In this document: positions 21,352 through 29,884 of the stretch, piece after piece
Numbering within the stretch: the first letter of the stretch is position 1
Layout of the letters: every line of letters starts with the position of its first letter
Origin: Bacteroides uniformis
GTDB taxonomy: Bacteria > Bacteroidota > Bacteroidia > Bacteroidales > Bacteroidaceae
Assembly: GCF_025147485.1 (NCBI RefSeq)
Contig: NZ_CP102263.1
Span: forward strand, 447,501-511,500
Length of the DNA stretch: 64,000 nt
Direction of reading: 5' to 3'
Notes under the pieces: model-generated
Seen by the model: the letters and a program-made list of their open reading frames with translations, nothing else
What the model was told of the DNA's origin: nothing
Databases searched by the model: none
Program-made: the position numbers and the translations under genes

Positions 21352-21359
21352 TATTTTTG
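21352..21359 (+). promoter_or_regulatory. Candidate -7 box for ferredoxin gene
   Basis: TATTTTTG matches TAnnTTTG, 43 bp upstream of the ferredoxin ATG at 21402. The preceding 180 bp after the kinase stop contain a small hairpin (GGCTTAAGCT / AGCTAAAGCC, 21178-21199) without a T run. Confidence 0.5.
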
Positions 21360-21401
21360 CCAAACGAATTAGTACTAATAATAATTTAAATCTAAAAGAA
21401 A

Positions 21402-21572
21402 ATGGCTTACGTAATTAGTGACGATTGTATTGCTTGCGGAACTTGTATCGACGAGTGTCCGGTTGGCGCTATCTCTGAAGGTGATATCTATCATATCGAC
21501 CCTGAGACTTGCACAGAGTGTGGTACTTGTGCAGATGTTTGTCCTTCTGAAGCAATTCATCCGGGAGAATAA
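21402..21572 (+). CDS. Ferredoxin, 2[4Fe-4S] clostridial type
   Basis: The 56 residues carry two CxxCxxCxxxCP motifs: Cys9, 12, 15, 19 and Cys37, 40, 43, 47, each ending in Pro. Each motif supplies three ligands to one cluster and the fourth to the other. The length and the MAYVISDDCIACGTC start are typical of soluble low-potential clostridial-type ferredoxins. These carry electrons for pyruvate:ferredoxin oxidoreductase and other anaerobic reactions. The gene is monocistronic, with its own -7 box and a strong terminator 21 bp after the stop. Confidence 0.96.
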   Translation: MAYVISDDCIACGTCIDECPVGAISEGDIYHIDPETCTECGTCADVCPSEAIHPGE

Positions 21573-21593
21573 TACAATCCCAGTATCAAAAAC

Positions 21594-21628
21594 AAAAGCG
21601 TGGGTAGATAAACTGCCTGCGCTTTTTT
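21594..21628 (+). terminator. Intrinsic terminator after ferredoxin
   Basis: A 14-bp stem with some G-U pairs (AAAAGCGTGGGTAG with CTGCCTGCGCTTTT) and a 5-nt loop, ending in a run of six T. Confidence 0.88.
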
Positions 21629-21709
21629 ATATCCCCCACGTGAAATTCAGTACCTTCACCCCCCTCATTGTTATTTTCTATATACGGATAATACGTTAGT
21701 TCACAGACA

Positions 21710-21908
21710 TGAACACTTTGTTCCATAAGTATAAAACAAAGTGTTCATATAGTAGAAAACAAAATGTTCGTATAATATAAAACAAAGTGTTTATACTGTA
21801 TGGAACAGAGTGTTCGCTATAATGAAACAAAGTGTTCGTCATAACAAAACAAAGTGTTCGTCATAACAAAACGAACAGTCCGCTTTGATGAAACGAACTG
21901 CTCGTGAC
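21710..21908. repeat. Array of eight 22-23 bp direct repeats between convergent genes
   Basis: Eight units of the form AAAACAAAGTGTTCGT occur with the central C at 21737, 21760, 21783, 21806, 21828, 21850, 21872 and 21894. The spacing is 23, 23, 23, 22, 22, 22, 22 bp, about two helical turns. Units 1-6 are close copies and units 7-8 have drifted (AACGAACAG, AACGAACTG). An inverted copy, GAACACTTTGTTC, precedes the array at 21711-21723. Between units are short AT-rich linkers, not unique spacers. It lies in the 383-bp gap between ferredoxin and the aspartate aminotransferase, which point toward each other, so it is not an ordinary promoter operator. Confidence 0.8.
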
Positions 21909-21955
21909 AGCATGACAGATGTCTTGCTAAAATAAGTTTGTAGAAGAAGTTAGAA

Positions 21956-23149
21956 TCACTTCAGATTAGCCAGTGCTTCTTTTATACGACGGATAGCTTC
22001 AACTATATTTTCATCGCTGGTTGCATAACTCATACGAATGCATTCAGGAGCTCCGAAAGAAGCACCACCTACGCAAGCCACATGAGCCACTTCCAACAAA
22101 TACATGGCCAAATCATCTGAATCATTGATTTTACGTTCTCCGGCAGATTTACCGAAGAATGAATCGCATTTAGGGAACAGATAGAAAGCACCTTCCGGTA
22201 CATTCACCTCGAAACCCGGAACTTCCTTGGCCAACTTTACAATCAAATCACGACGACGCTCGAAAGCCTTGCGCATTTCCTCCACCGGAACTTGTGTACC
22301 CGTATAAGCAGCCTCAGCAGCCTTCTGAGATACAGAACAAGGACCGGAAGTATACTGTCCCTGCAATTTATTGCAAGCCTTCACAAGCCATTCCGGACCT
22401 GCAATGAAACCGATACGCCAACCAGTCATTGCATATGCTTTGGAAACACCATTCACAATGACCGTACGCTCTTTCATTTCGGGGAATTGTGCTATGCTCT
22501 GATGCTTGCCGATATAGTTGATATGTTCGTAAATCTCATCGGCAATCACAACAACCTGCGGATACTTTGCCAATACTGCGGCCAGGCCTGCCAACTCCTC
22601 CTTGCTGTACACCGAACCCGTAGGGTTAGAGGGAGAGCAAAGAATCAGCGCCTTTGTCTTCGGGGTGATGGCAGCCTCCAGCTGTGCAGGTGTTATCTTA
22701 AAGTCCTGGTCGATACCGGCAGGTACGATAACCGGCGTACCCTCAGCCAACTTTACCATTTCCGGATAACTGACCCAATAGGGAGCAGGTACAATTACTT
22801 CGTCACCCGGATTTACCAATACCAGGATTGCATTGCAAACCGACTGCTTGGCACCATTGGCGCAAGAAATTTGTGCGGCGGTATATTCCAGACCGTTTTC
22901 CTTCTTCAACTTCTCTACAATTGCATTACGTAAGGCAGGATAACCCGGCACTGGAGAATAGCGAGAAAAGTTATCGTCTATCGCCTTTTTCGCAGCCTCT
23001 TTAATGTGGTCGGGAGTATTGAAGTCCGGTTCTCCCACACTCAGGTTAATTACGTCTACGCCTTGAGCCTTCAGCTCTGCGCTCTTTTGAGACATAGCCA
23101 GTGTCGCAGAAGGCGACAAACTGTTTAAACGATCTGATAATTGGTTCAT
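21956..23149 (-). CDS. aspC: Aspartate/aromatic aminotransferase, class I PLP-dependent
   Basis: The 397 residues carry fold-type I aminotransferase motifs: NLSVGEPDFNTP near 35-45, SRYSPVPGYPALR, ANGAKQS at the phosphate end, SPSNPTGSVY, ADEIYEHI (Asp204 contacts the PLP ring) and VSKAYAMTGWRIG with Schiff-base Lys237. It matches the bacterial aspartate aminotransferase Ib subgroup, which makes aspartate from oxaloacetate and glutamate. It is the last gene of a minus-strand series, 81 bp after ribBA, and may be read through from it. The exact amino donor range cannot be settled by sequence. Confidence 0.93.
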   Translation of the reverse strand: MNQLSDRLNSLSPSATLAMSQKSAELKAQGVDVINLSVGEPDFNTPDHIKEAAKKAIDDNFSRYSPVPGYPALRNAIVEKLKKENGLEYTAAQISCANGAKQSVCNAILVLVNPGDEVIVPAPYWVSYPEMVKLAEGTPVIVPAGIDQDFKITPAQLEAAITPKTKALILCSPSNPTGSVYSKEELAGLAAVLAKYPQVVVIADEIYEHINYIGKHQSIAQFPEMKERTVIVNGVSKAYAMTGWRIGFIAGPEWLVKACNKLQGQYTSGPCSVSQKAAEAAYTGTQVPVEEMRKAFERRRDLIVKLAKEVPGFEVNVPEGAFYLFPKCDSFFGKSAGERKINDSDDLAMYLLEVAHVACVGGASFGAPECIRMSYATSDENIVEAIRRIKEALANLK

Positions 23150-23230
23150 TTTGTTACTATTTAATGATTGTTACGCAAATCCGGTTGCAAAATAAGCGAT
23201 TTTCTTTGATATAAGAAAACAAAAAGACAG

Positions 23231-24445
23231 TTACTTATTGAAATGAAGTGTATGTCCCATACGTTCTTTCTTGGTACGGAGATAACGCTCGTTGTATGGA
23301 TTCGGAGTAGTCTCAATAGCTACGTTCTCCGTTATTTCCAAACCGTAAGCCTCCAAGCCCACACGTTTCACGGGATTATTGGTCATCAGCCGCATTTTGT
23401 GCACTCCTATCTCACGAAGAATCTGGGCACCCACACCATAATCACGCTCGTCTGCCAGATGTCCCAGGCAAATATTAGCATCCACAGTATCCATGCCTTC
23501 TTCCTGCAATTTATATGCTTTCATTTTTTCCATCAGGCCAATGCCGCGACCTTCCTGATTCAGATATACAACTACCCCCTTACCGGCTTTCTCTATCATC
23601 TCCATTGCCTTATGCAGCTGCTCGCCACAATCACAGCGTTTGGAATTGAATATATCACCAGTGGCACAAGAAGAATGTACACGCACCAGAATCGGTTCAT
23701 CCAATTCCCAAGTACCCTTGAACAAAGCTACATGTTCCAAACCGTTCGACTTCTGGCGGAAAGGAATCAAACGGAAATGACCGTGGTCTGTAGGCATATC
23801 CACTTCCACTCCTTTTTCTACAATAGACTCCTGCTTCAAACGGTAGGCAATCAAGTCACGGATAGAAATCAATTTCAAGCCAAATTCATCTGCCATTCTG
23901 CGCAATTCGGGCAAACGGGCCATTGTACCATCCTCATTCATTATTTCCATAAGGGCTCCCGCCGGATAAAGTCCAGCCAAACGTGCCATATCAATAGTAG
24001 CCTCCGTATGTCCGGCACGGCGCAACACACCTTTCTCCTGAGCATACAATGGATTAATGTGGCCAGGACGCCCGAAAGTGGCCGGAGTAGAAGCCGGATC
24101 GGCCAACGCCTGGATAGTAGCAGCGCGGTCTGCCGCAGAAACCCCGGTACTACAGCCTTCCAATTTATCAATAGTAACAGTGAAGGGAGTACCCAATACA
24201 GAAGTATTATCCGATACCTGATGCGGCAAATCCAGTTCCTTGCAACGCGAAACTGTAATTGGAGCACAAAGCACACCACGGGCATGCTTCAACATAAAGT
24301 TTACTTTCTCCGGTGTAATCTTTTCAGCTGCAATTATCAAATCACCCTCATTCTCACGGTCCTCATCATCCACAACAATCACAAAGTTACCGGCTTTGAA
24401 GTCTTCAATGGCCTCTTCTATCGTATTCAACTTTACATTTTCCAT
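23231..24445 (-). CDS. ribBA: Bifunctional 3,4-dihydroxy-2-butanone-4-phosphate synthase / GTP cyclohydrolase II
   Basis: The 404 residues have two domains. The N-terminal RibB part has the metal and substrate loop [10 protein letters not shown] at 26-35, and RAGHTEAT further on. The C-terminal RibA part (from about 210) has [11 protein letters not shown] and the zinc Cys cluster in KRCDCGEQL, followed by [11 protein letters not shown]. Together they catalyse both committed steps to riboflavin: ribulose-5-phosphate to the 4-carbon unit, and GTP to the pyrimidine. The gene begins 14 bp after the LptF/G permease stop, so they are probably one transcript. I see no FMN riboswitch in the gap. Confidence 0.96.
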
Positions 24446-24459
24446 AATCTATTTTGTTT

Positions 24460-26361
24460 TTATTTATTCTGATCCCTTTCTATAATTCCAATCACATCTT
24501 CATTTGTCTTGATAATCCGCTCCATATCCTTATTCAGACGGATACGGAATGCCCAGATACGGAAATAAAAGAACAAGCCTATCGGGAAAACAATACCGCA
24601 GAGCAAGTTTAACCAATAATTGCGGAACGGACGGACATGCGCATGGATGGGGATGACCGGATAGGTGTTCAGCGCTGTCAACAAAGTAACGGATCTTGTA
24701 TTCGACATCTCATCTATCAGACTTTCCAAACGTTCGTTAATATCTTCCACTGCCTCATCCTGGCTATCAGTCATCCACAATTTAAAGTAATTGGGAGCAC
24801 GTTTCAACCCCTTTCTATCAGCATATTCACGACAGTCTACGGACAAAGCCTTCAGCTCTTCCGGAATACGTGTATAATCAGGATCATGGATGATTACTTC
24901 CTTACGGAACAGATGGCGTACACTGCGAATACCCACAACCTTCTTGAACCAATTTATATAAGCATCAGCATTCAATACCACTGAATCATTGTTGGATTTA
25001 TATGTCAAGAACGCACCCAATGGAGCCAAGACAGCAGTACTGGTCCACATACCCATCCAGACAACCCACTGTCCGTCACGGGCCATCTTATACCCCGTAT
25101 TGTTGATGATGTAATAGATAATAAAAATCAATACAGAAACCACCACCGGCATTCCCAAGCCTCCTTTACGGATAATTCCTCCGAGTGGCGCACCAATAAA
25201 GAAGAAGATGAGACATGCCAGAGAAAGAGTCAGTTTCTCATGCCAGGAAGTCATGTGCCGTCGAAGGCTGCTTTCAGTCTGCGATATATTAAAGCTCTTA
25301 AAACTCCAGTCACTCCCCGCACTCTCTGCACGGCTGACGGCCGTGGATATAACCTTCTGTTTCTGCATCAGTGTAGCCACATTGTAGAGGCTGTCTACAT
25401 TGTACTCACCTAAATAGGCCTTTTCAATCTTCAATGTATCCTCTTTAGACAAGCTGGCTGTCACCTTATAAGTTCCTGCCATAGCTTCTTTATAATAACC
25501 ACGTCCCACACTGTCATTCTGCAATTTCATGGAATCAATATCCGCCTGCAGCATTCTCATATCCTTACTGTTGGACTGATTACTCATGATACCTGCATCC
25601 ACCATATTAAAATCCGAATTGAACTCAATGATTGCATGCTTTTCGCGGAATGTCTCACGCCGGTAAGGCACATTCCTTTGGTTCATGTTCTGCGATTTCA
25701 AATTCTCAAACTGCTCACCACTGTATAAATGCAAATATAAATGCTGTTTGTCAGCCGTCATCTCCAGACGTCCCGAATCAGACTTGATAATTTGAGCATT
25801 CTCAAAACCTTTCTCAAAATTATATATCAGTACGTCATACAGCATACCAGTTTTGCGGTTCTTATGCTTCACATACAGATTATAACCATCTATTTCATCG
25901 TAGAACACACCTTCAGGAATATCCACTTCGGGAGATTTCTGCTTCATGGAAATAAGCAAAGTCCATAATTTTGTTTGGGCTTTTGGTCCTATGACATTTT
26001 GGAAATAGAAAGAGACACAACAAATGAAACAAATAAAGATAATCAGGGGCCGCATAATTTTCAATAAAGAAATACCGGCTGCCTTCATGGCAAGTAATTC
26101 AAAACGTTCTCCGAAATTTCCAAAGGTGATAAGGGCAGCCAGCAGAATAGCCAGCGGCAACGACGCAGGTACCAACGAAAGCGCAGAATAAAAGAAAAAC
26201 TGTGCAAGGACAGTCATCTCCAATCCTTTTCCTACCATTTCGTCCACATACCTCCATAAAAACTGCATCATAAAGATGAAGAGGCAGATGAAGAAAGTAC
26301 CCATAAAGAGCATGCAAAAGCTCTTCAAAACAAATATATCTAACTTTTTTATGCGCAGCAT
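24460..26361 (-). CDS. LptF/LptG-family lipopolysaccharide export permease
   Basis: The 633 residues (from the ATG at 26361) show the YjgP/YjgQ layout: helix 1 starting LDIFVLKSFCMLFMG, three more N-terminal helices, a large periplasmic beta-jellyroll-like region (about 125-330), and C-terminal helices with APLGGIIRKGGLGMPVVVSV, the family hallmark. Bacteroidetes often carry one long protein of this type. It would draw LPS from the inner membrane toward the Lpt bridge with LptB. A minus-strand -7 box TACTTTTG at 26388-26395 lies just upstream and would be inside the longer reading frame that opens at 26484, so the shorter start is right. The C-terminal 120 residues extend beyond the usual core. 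Confidence 0.9.
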   Translation of the reverse strand: MLRIKKLDIFVLKSFCMLFMGTFFICLFIFMMQFLWRYVDEMVGKGLEMTVLAQFFFYSALSLVPASLPLAILLAALITFGNFGERFELLAMKAAGISLLKIMRPLIIFICFICCVSFYFQNVIGPKAQTKLWTLLISMKQKSPEVDIPEGVFYDEIDGYNLYVKHKNRKTGMLYDVLIYNFEKGFENAQIIKSDSGRLEMTADKQHLYLHLYSGEQFENLKSQNMNQRNVPYRRETFREKHAIIEFNSDFNMVDAGIMSNQSNSKDMRMLQADIDSMKLQNDSVGRGYYKEAMAGTYKVTASLSKEDTLKIEKAYLGEYNVDSLYNVATLMQKQKVISTAVSRAESAGSDWSFKSFNISQTESSLRRHMTSWHEKLTLSLACLIFFFIGAPLGGIIRKGGLGMPVVVSVLIFIIYYIINNTGYKMARDGQWVVWMGMWTSTAVLAPLGAFLTYKSNNDSVVLNADAYINWFKKVVGIRSVRHLFRKEVIIHDPDYTRIPEELKALSVDCREYADRKGLKRAPNYFKLWMTDSQDEAVEDINERLESLIDEMSNTRSVTLLTALNTYPVIPIHAHVRPFRNYWLNLLCGIVFPIGLFFYFRIWAFRIRLNKDMERIIKTNEDVIGIIERDQNK

Positions 26362-26387
26362 TTTACTCGTTTCATGCAATGAGAGCA

Positions 26388-26395
26388 CAAAAGTA
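26388..26395 (-). promoter_or_regulatory. Candidate -7 box for the LptF/G-ribBA transcript
   Basis: TACTTTTG in the minus strand, 27 bp upstream of the chosen ATG. No TTTG at the expected -33 distance. Here it settles the start codon. Confidence 0.5.
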
Positions 26396-26438
26396 GTACA
26401 AAAAAAGGGAGTACGGGAAATTTTTAATCTAAAGTTAA

Positions 26439-26825
26439 CTAAAAACCACAAGTTCTTCGCAAAGTATCCACTTGCGATTCCCATAATTCACGCGAATCAC
26501 CCACCTCGTCTATATCGGCAAAGTCTGTTATCTCCAATACGAAATCATTGGTCAACTCATTGTTTGTCATCTTCAGTTCAAAGTATTCTCGCTCGTTCTC
26601 ATCGTCCAGCCAGCGGAAGCGGATGAATGAATACGCCCGCACGGCAATAATCTCGGCATCACGTTTTTCTGTTTTTCCCCAAAAAAAGGTTACTGTTTTA
26701 TCGTCTGACTGAACCCTATCAGCAAACCAGCCCTCCAAACCAGTAGGGGTACTTATCGCTGCCCAAAGAATACTTTTAGAAGTCGCATTCAAGAGATATT
26801 CCAAATGTATTTTCTTTCTTTCCAT
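26439..26825 (-). CDS. START-like (AHSA1/SRPBCC-type) domain protein
   Basis: The 128 residues begin with MERKKIHLEYLLNATSKSILWAAISTPTGLEGWFADRV split over strand and helix as in SRPBCC/AHSA1 folds: the WxAIST.xGLxxWF pattern that opens the ligand cavity, alternating strands with FFWG, and a long C-terminal helix (ELWESQVDTLRRTCGF). Small START-like proteins of this type are conserved in Bacteroidetes next to the LptF/G permease. A lipid or hydrophobic ligand is likely but not shown. A possible -7 box TAAATTTG lies at 26894-26901 on the minus strand. Confidence 0.82.
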   Translation of the reverse strand: MERKKIHLEYLLNATSKSILWAAISTPTGLEGWFADRVQSDDKTVTFFWGKTEKRDAEIIAVRAYSFIRFRWLDDENEREYFELKMTNNELTNDFVLEITDFADIDEVGDSRELWESQVDTLRRTCGF

Positions 26826-27029
26826 AGTCTATTCTGCTTTTTATTGCGCCAGCCAAGATAAATACTTTTTTCTAATTACAGAAAATAAATCATCAAATTT
26901 ATTTATACCTCCCTTTCCATACGCCCCTAATTCATTGATAATGTTATACAAAGACTTTTAATAAAAAGTACTGCAAACCACTTCAGCACCCTATCAGCAA
27001 AAGAAAAAGCAGAAAATATCCATAAAAGT

Positions 27030-27060
27030 TTTGGCAATTTAAATAAAAGCTATATCTTTG
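27030..27060 (+). promoter_or_regulatory. Promoter of tRNA-Met
   Basis: TTTG (27030-27033), 19-bp spacer and TATCTTTG (27053-27060): a full match to the Bacteroides vegetative promoter. Start site near 27067, about 15 bp before the mature tRNA. Confidence 0.85.
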
Positions 27061-27081
27061 CACCCGCAATCGAGAAATGAT

Positions 27082-27155
27082 GGCGGGATAGCTCAGCTGG
27101 TTAGAGCGCATGATTCATAATCATGAGGTCCCCGGTTCAATCCCGGGTCCCGCTA
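27082..27155 (+). tRNA. tRNA-Met (anticodon CAT, elongator type)
   Basis: A 74-nt cloverleaf: acceptor GGCGGGA with TCCCGCT (first pair G-U), D arm GCTCAGCTGGTTAGAGC, anticodon stem CATGA/TCATG with loop TTCATAA, T arm CCCGG TTCAATC CCGGG, and discriminator A. The three consecutive G-C pairs of an initiator are missing from the anticodon stem, so it is an elongator Met tRNA. A tRNA-Ile2 with modified C34 cannot be fully excluded. Confidence 0.93.
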
Positions 27156-27167
27156 CAAAGAAGATTT

Positions 27168-27206
27168 AGACTGTTAGGAGGCTTCCACTCTTGGCGGTCT
27201 TTTTTG
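27168..27206 (+). terminator. Intrinsic terminator after tRNA-Met
   Basis: AGACTGTTA pairs (with G-U) to TTGGCGGTCT and is followed by a TTTTTT run and TGTTTTT. Confidence 0.75.
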
Positions 27207-27313
27207 TTTTTAATACTCGTTTTTTACTATGGTTTGTTTTCAAATTATAGTAAAAAGGAAAATATGAATACAAACAGTTGATATATGGATAGTCCTCTTG
27301 CATTTTAAGCCAC

Positions 27314-27321
27314 TAACTTTG
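27314..27321 (+). promoter_or_regulatory. Candidate -7 box for the efflux operon
   Basis: TAACTTTG, 23 bp before the ATG at 27345. An in-frame GTG at 27321 overlaps its last base and so cannot be the start codon. Confidence 0.55.
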
Positions 27322-27344
27322 TGTGCAAATATCAAGTGACTATT

Positions 27345-28679
27345 ATGAAAAGACAACTGTTCACATTTTCCTTTCTGTGTCTGCTTGCACTAGGTACAAG
27401 AGCACAAGATACCCTAACCTTGGAGGACTGCCTCAAAATAGGTATCGAAAACAATTTGTCCTTACAAAGCAAACGGAAGGAAATACAAAAAGGGAAATAC
27501 GGCATCTCTGAGAATCGAGCCAAACTACTGCCCCAAATCAATGGTTTTGCCAACTATAACGACAATATCGATCCACCCGTATCCGTTACCGATGGTTCAG
27601 CGTATGGCAATCCCTATAATGTAACCCAAACTTTGCAATACAACGCCAACTTCGGATTACAGCTGCAGATACCACTTTATAACCAAACACTCTACACCAC
27701 TCTGTCCATAGCTAAAACCATGGATGAGATGAATCGCCTTTCTTATGAAAAGGCAAGAGAAGACCTCATCCTTCAAATTAGTCAAATGTACTACCTAGGA
27801 CAGGTTACAGCTGAACAGATTATTTTGATAAAAGCCAACATCACTCGCCTAGAAGAGTTGAGAGATATCACTCAGGCCTTCTATGACAACGGTATGGCTA
27901 TGGAAGTAGATGTGAAACGCGTCAACATCAACCTGGAGAACCTCAAGGTGCAACACGACAACGCACAAGCCATGATGGAACAGCAACTGAACCTACTGAA
28001 ATACATCATCGACTATCCGGCAGAAGAAAATATAGCACTGGTACCGGTGAATACAGAAATGATTACGCCCGCAGCACTCACCGGGCTATCTGAAACACTA
28101 TATGAACTACAGCTGCTGCAATCACAGAAACAACTCGCAGAGCAACAAAAAACAATAGTCAGCAACGGTTACATCCCCTCCTTGAGCTTGACGGGAAGCT
28201 GGATGTTCTCTGCCTATACGGACAAAGCTTACCATTGGTTCCATTCCGGCCCTTCCAACCATTGGTATCGCTCCTATGGAGTGGGACTCTCCTTGCGCAT
28301 TCCCATTTTCGACGGACTGGACAAACGCTACAAGATGCGTAAGGCAACCATTGACATAGAGAACATCAAACTCGCTCAAGAGAATACCCGAAAAAATCTT
28401 CAGACACAATATCTGAATGCTACCAATGACCTGATGAACAGCCAGCGTAACTTTAAGAAGCAGAAGGACAATTATCTGCTTGCTGAAGATGTATATACCG
28501 TTACCATGGACCGTTATCGGGAAGGAATCGCCTCAATGACCGAAGTGTTGCAGGACGAAATGCGGATGAGCGAAGCCCAAAACAACTATATCAGTGCCCA
28601 CTACAATTACCGGATAACCAATCTGACTTTGCTGAAGCTGACGGGACAGCTGGAGACGTTGAGCCCCTCAATTCATTAA
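27345..28679 (+). CDS. TolC-family outer-membrane efflux channel
   Basis: 444 residues with signal peptide MKRQLFTFSFLCLLALGTRA cleaved before QDTLTLEDC. Two repeated outer-membrane efflux halves follow: LEDCLKIGIENNLSLQS in the first and LSETLYELQLLQSQKQLAEQQK in the second, with long coiled helices and strands such as YGVGLSLRIPIFDG. TolC-type trimers form a continuous barrel and tunnel through the outer membrane and periplasm. It is the first gene of a TolC, HlyD, MFS, AraC operon, so it is the exit duct of an EmrAB-type tripartite pump. The next gene follows after 76 bp. Confidence 0.93.
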   Translation: MKRQLFTFSFLCLLALGTRAQDTLTLEDCLKIGIENNLSLQSKRKEIQKGKYGISENRAKLLPQINGFANYNDNIDPPVSVTDGSAYGNPYNVTQTLQYNANFGLQLQIPLYNQTLYTTLSIAKTMDEMNRLSYEKAREDLILQISQMYYLGQVTAEQIILIKANITRLEELRDITQAFYDNGMAMEVDVKRVNINLENLKVQHDNAQAMMEQQLNLLKYIIDYPAEENIALVPVNTEMITPAALTGLSETLYELQLLQSQKQLAEQQKTIVSNGYIPSLSLTGSWMFSAYTDKAYHWFHSGPSNHWYRSYGVGLSLRIPIFDGLDKRYKMRKATIDIENIKLAQENTRKNLQTQYLNATNDLMNSQRNFKKQKDNYLLAEDVYTVTMDRYREGIASMTEVLQDEMRMSEAQNNYISAHYNYRITNLTLLKLTGQLETLSPSIH

Positions 28680-28755
28680 AGAGGAAGATGAATAGAGCCC
28701 GTATTCAAGGACGGATGTATATATAATAATAAGTAAACAATATAATATAGAAAAT

Positions 28756-29850
28756 ATGGAAACAAAAGAGAACAATAACACCGCAAGTACCCACCAAGAA
28801 AAAGCACGGAAATTGAAGAAGCTTCGCCGTTGGCAAATCGTTGTCAGCCTATTAGGAATAGTTATCCTTATCTGGGGAATTATTCAAGTGGTCTGCCTCT
28901 TTTTGAACTACAAACGGACGGAAACCAGTAATGATGCACAGATTGAACAATACATATCTCCCGTCAATCTGCGCGCATCAGGATATATCAAGAAAATTTG
29001 TTTCACAGAACACCAAGAAGTACACAAAGGAGATACCTTACTTATATTGGACGACCGGGAATATAAAATCAGAGTCATGGAAGCTGAAGCTGCACTCAAG
29101 GATGCACAAGCCGGTGCCACAGTCATTGGTGCCACACTACAAACCACGCAAACTACAGCCTCTGTCTACGACGCCTCCATAGCAGAGATAGAAATCCGCC
29201 TTACCAAGCTGGAGAAAGACCGCCAACGATACCAGAATCTGGTGAAGAGAAACGCTGCCACCCCCATTCAATTGGAACAGATAGAAACCGAATATGCAGC
29301 TACCCACAAGAAGTTGGAAGCCGTGAAACGACAACAGAAAGCTGCCTTGTCGGGTGTGAACGAAGTGTCACATCGCCGTGAAAATACCGAAGCTGCCATA
29401 CAACGGGCAACAGCCGCACTCGAAATGGCACGACTGAATCTCTCCTACACCGTAGTAGTAGCTCCTTGTGATGGGAAATTGGGGCGGCGTACTCTTGAAG
29501 AAGGACAATTCATCACTGCCGGACAAACCATCACCTACATTCTGCCTGACACACAAAAGTGGATTATAGCCAACTACAAGGAAACCCAGATTGAGAATCT
29601 GCACTTGGGACAAGAAGTAGTCATTACCGTCGATGCCATCAGCGACAAAGAATTCAAAGGAAAAATCACTGCCATCTCCGGAGCCACCGGCTCCAAATAT
29701 TCCCTAGTGCCCACGGATAATTCTGCCGGCAACTTCGTGAAGATACAGCAACGCATCCCAGTCCGCATCGACTTTACCGATTTGTCCAAAGAAGACAACA
29801 GCAGCCTTGCCGCCGGTATGATGGTAATAGTCAAAGCGAAGATGGAATAA
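28756..29850 (+). CDS. HlyD/EmrA-family membrane fusion protein
   Basis: 364 residues: short basic cytoplasmic tail (AREKARKLKKLRRW-like), one membrane helix (about 32-55), then the half-lipoyl strand YISPVNLRASGYIKK, a long alpha-hairpin (about 105-225) with QLEQIETEYAA, the second half-lipoyl VVAPCDGKLGRRTLEEGQ, and a beta-barrel region with GQEVVITVDAISDKEFKGK. This is the periplasmic adaptor linking the MFS pump to TolC. The ordering with the flanking genes supports an EmrAB-type drug or bile-type exporter. Substrate unknown. Confidence 0.94.
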   Translation: METKENNNTASTHQEKARKLKKLRRWQIVVSLLGIVILIWGIIQVVCLFLNYKRTETSNDAQIEQYISPVNLRASGYIKKICFTEHQEVHKGDTLLILDDREYKIRVMEAEAALKDAQAGATVIGATLQTTQTTASVYDASIAEIEIRLTKLEKDRQRYQNLVKRNAATPIQLEQIETEYAATHKKLEAVKRQQKAALSGVNEVSHRRENTEAAIQRATAALEMARLNLSYTVVVAPCDGKLGRRTLEEGQFITAGQTITYILPDTQKWIIANYKETQIENLHLGQEVVITVDAISDKEFKGKITAISGATGSKYSLVPTDNSAGNFVKIQQRIPVRIDFTDLSKEDNSSLAAGMMVIVKAKME

Positions 29851-29884
29851 TGATTAGTGTTTAATGATTAATTTTTAATTATCC

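Noticed and set aside
21710..21908. CRISPR-like array
   Set aside because: The period is only 22-23 bp, with no unique 30-bp spacers and no cas genes nearby; linkers are short and alike.
23243..24472. 409-codon frame on the plus strand
   Set aside because: It is antisense to ribBA, has unusual composition (His/Cys/Phe rich) and no homology cues.
26362..26484. N-terminal extension of the LptF/G permease
   Set aside because: A -7 box lies within it, it overlaps the upstream START-like gene, and the family starts at LRIKKLD.
27082..27155. Initiator tRNA-fMet
   Set aside because: The anticodon stem lacks the three G-C pairs typical of initiators.
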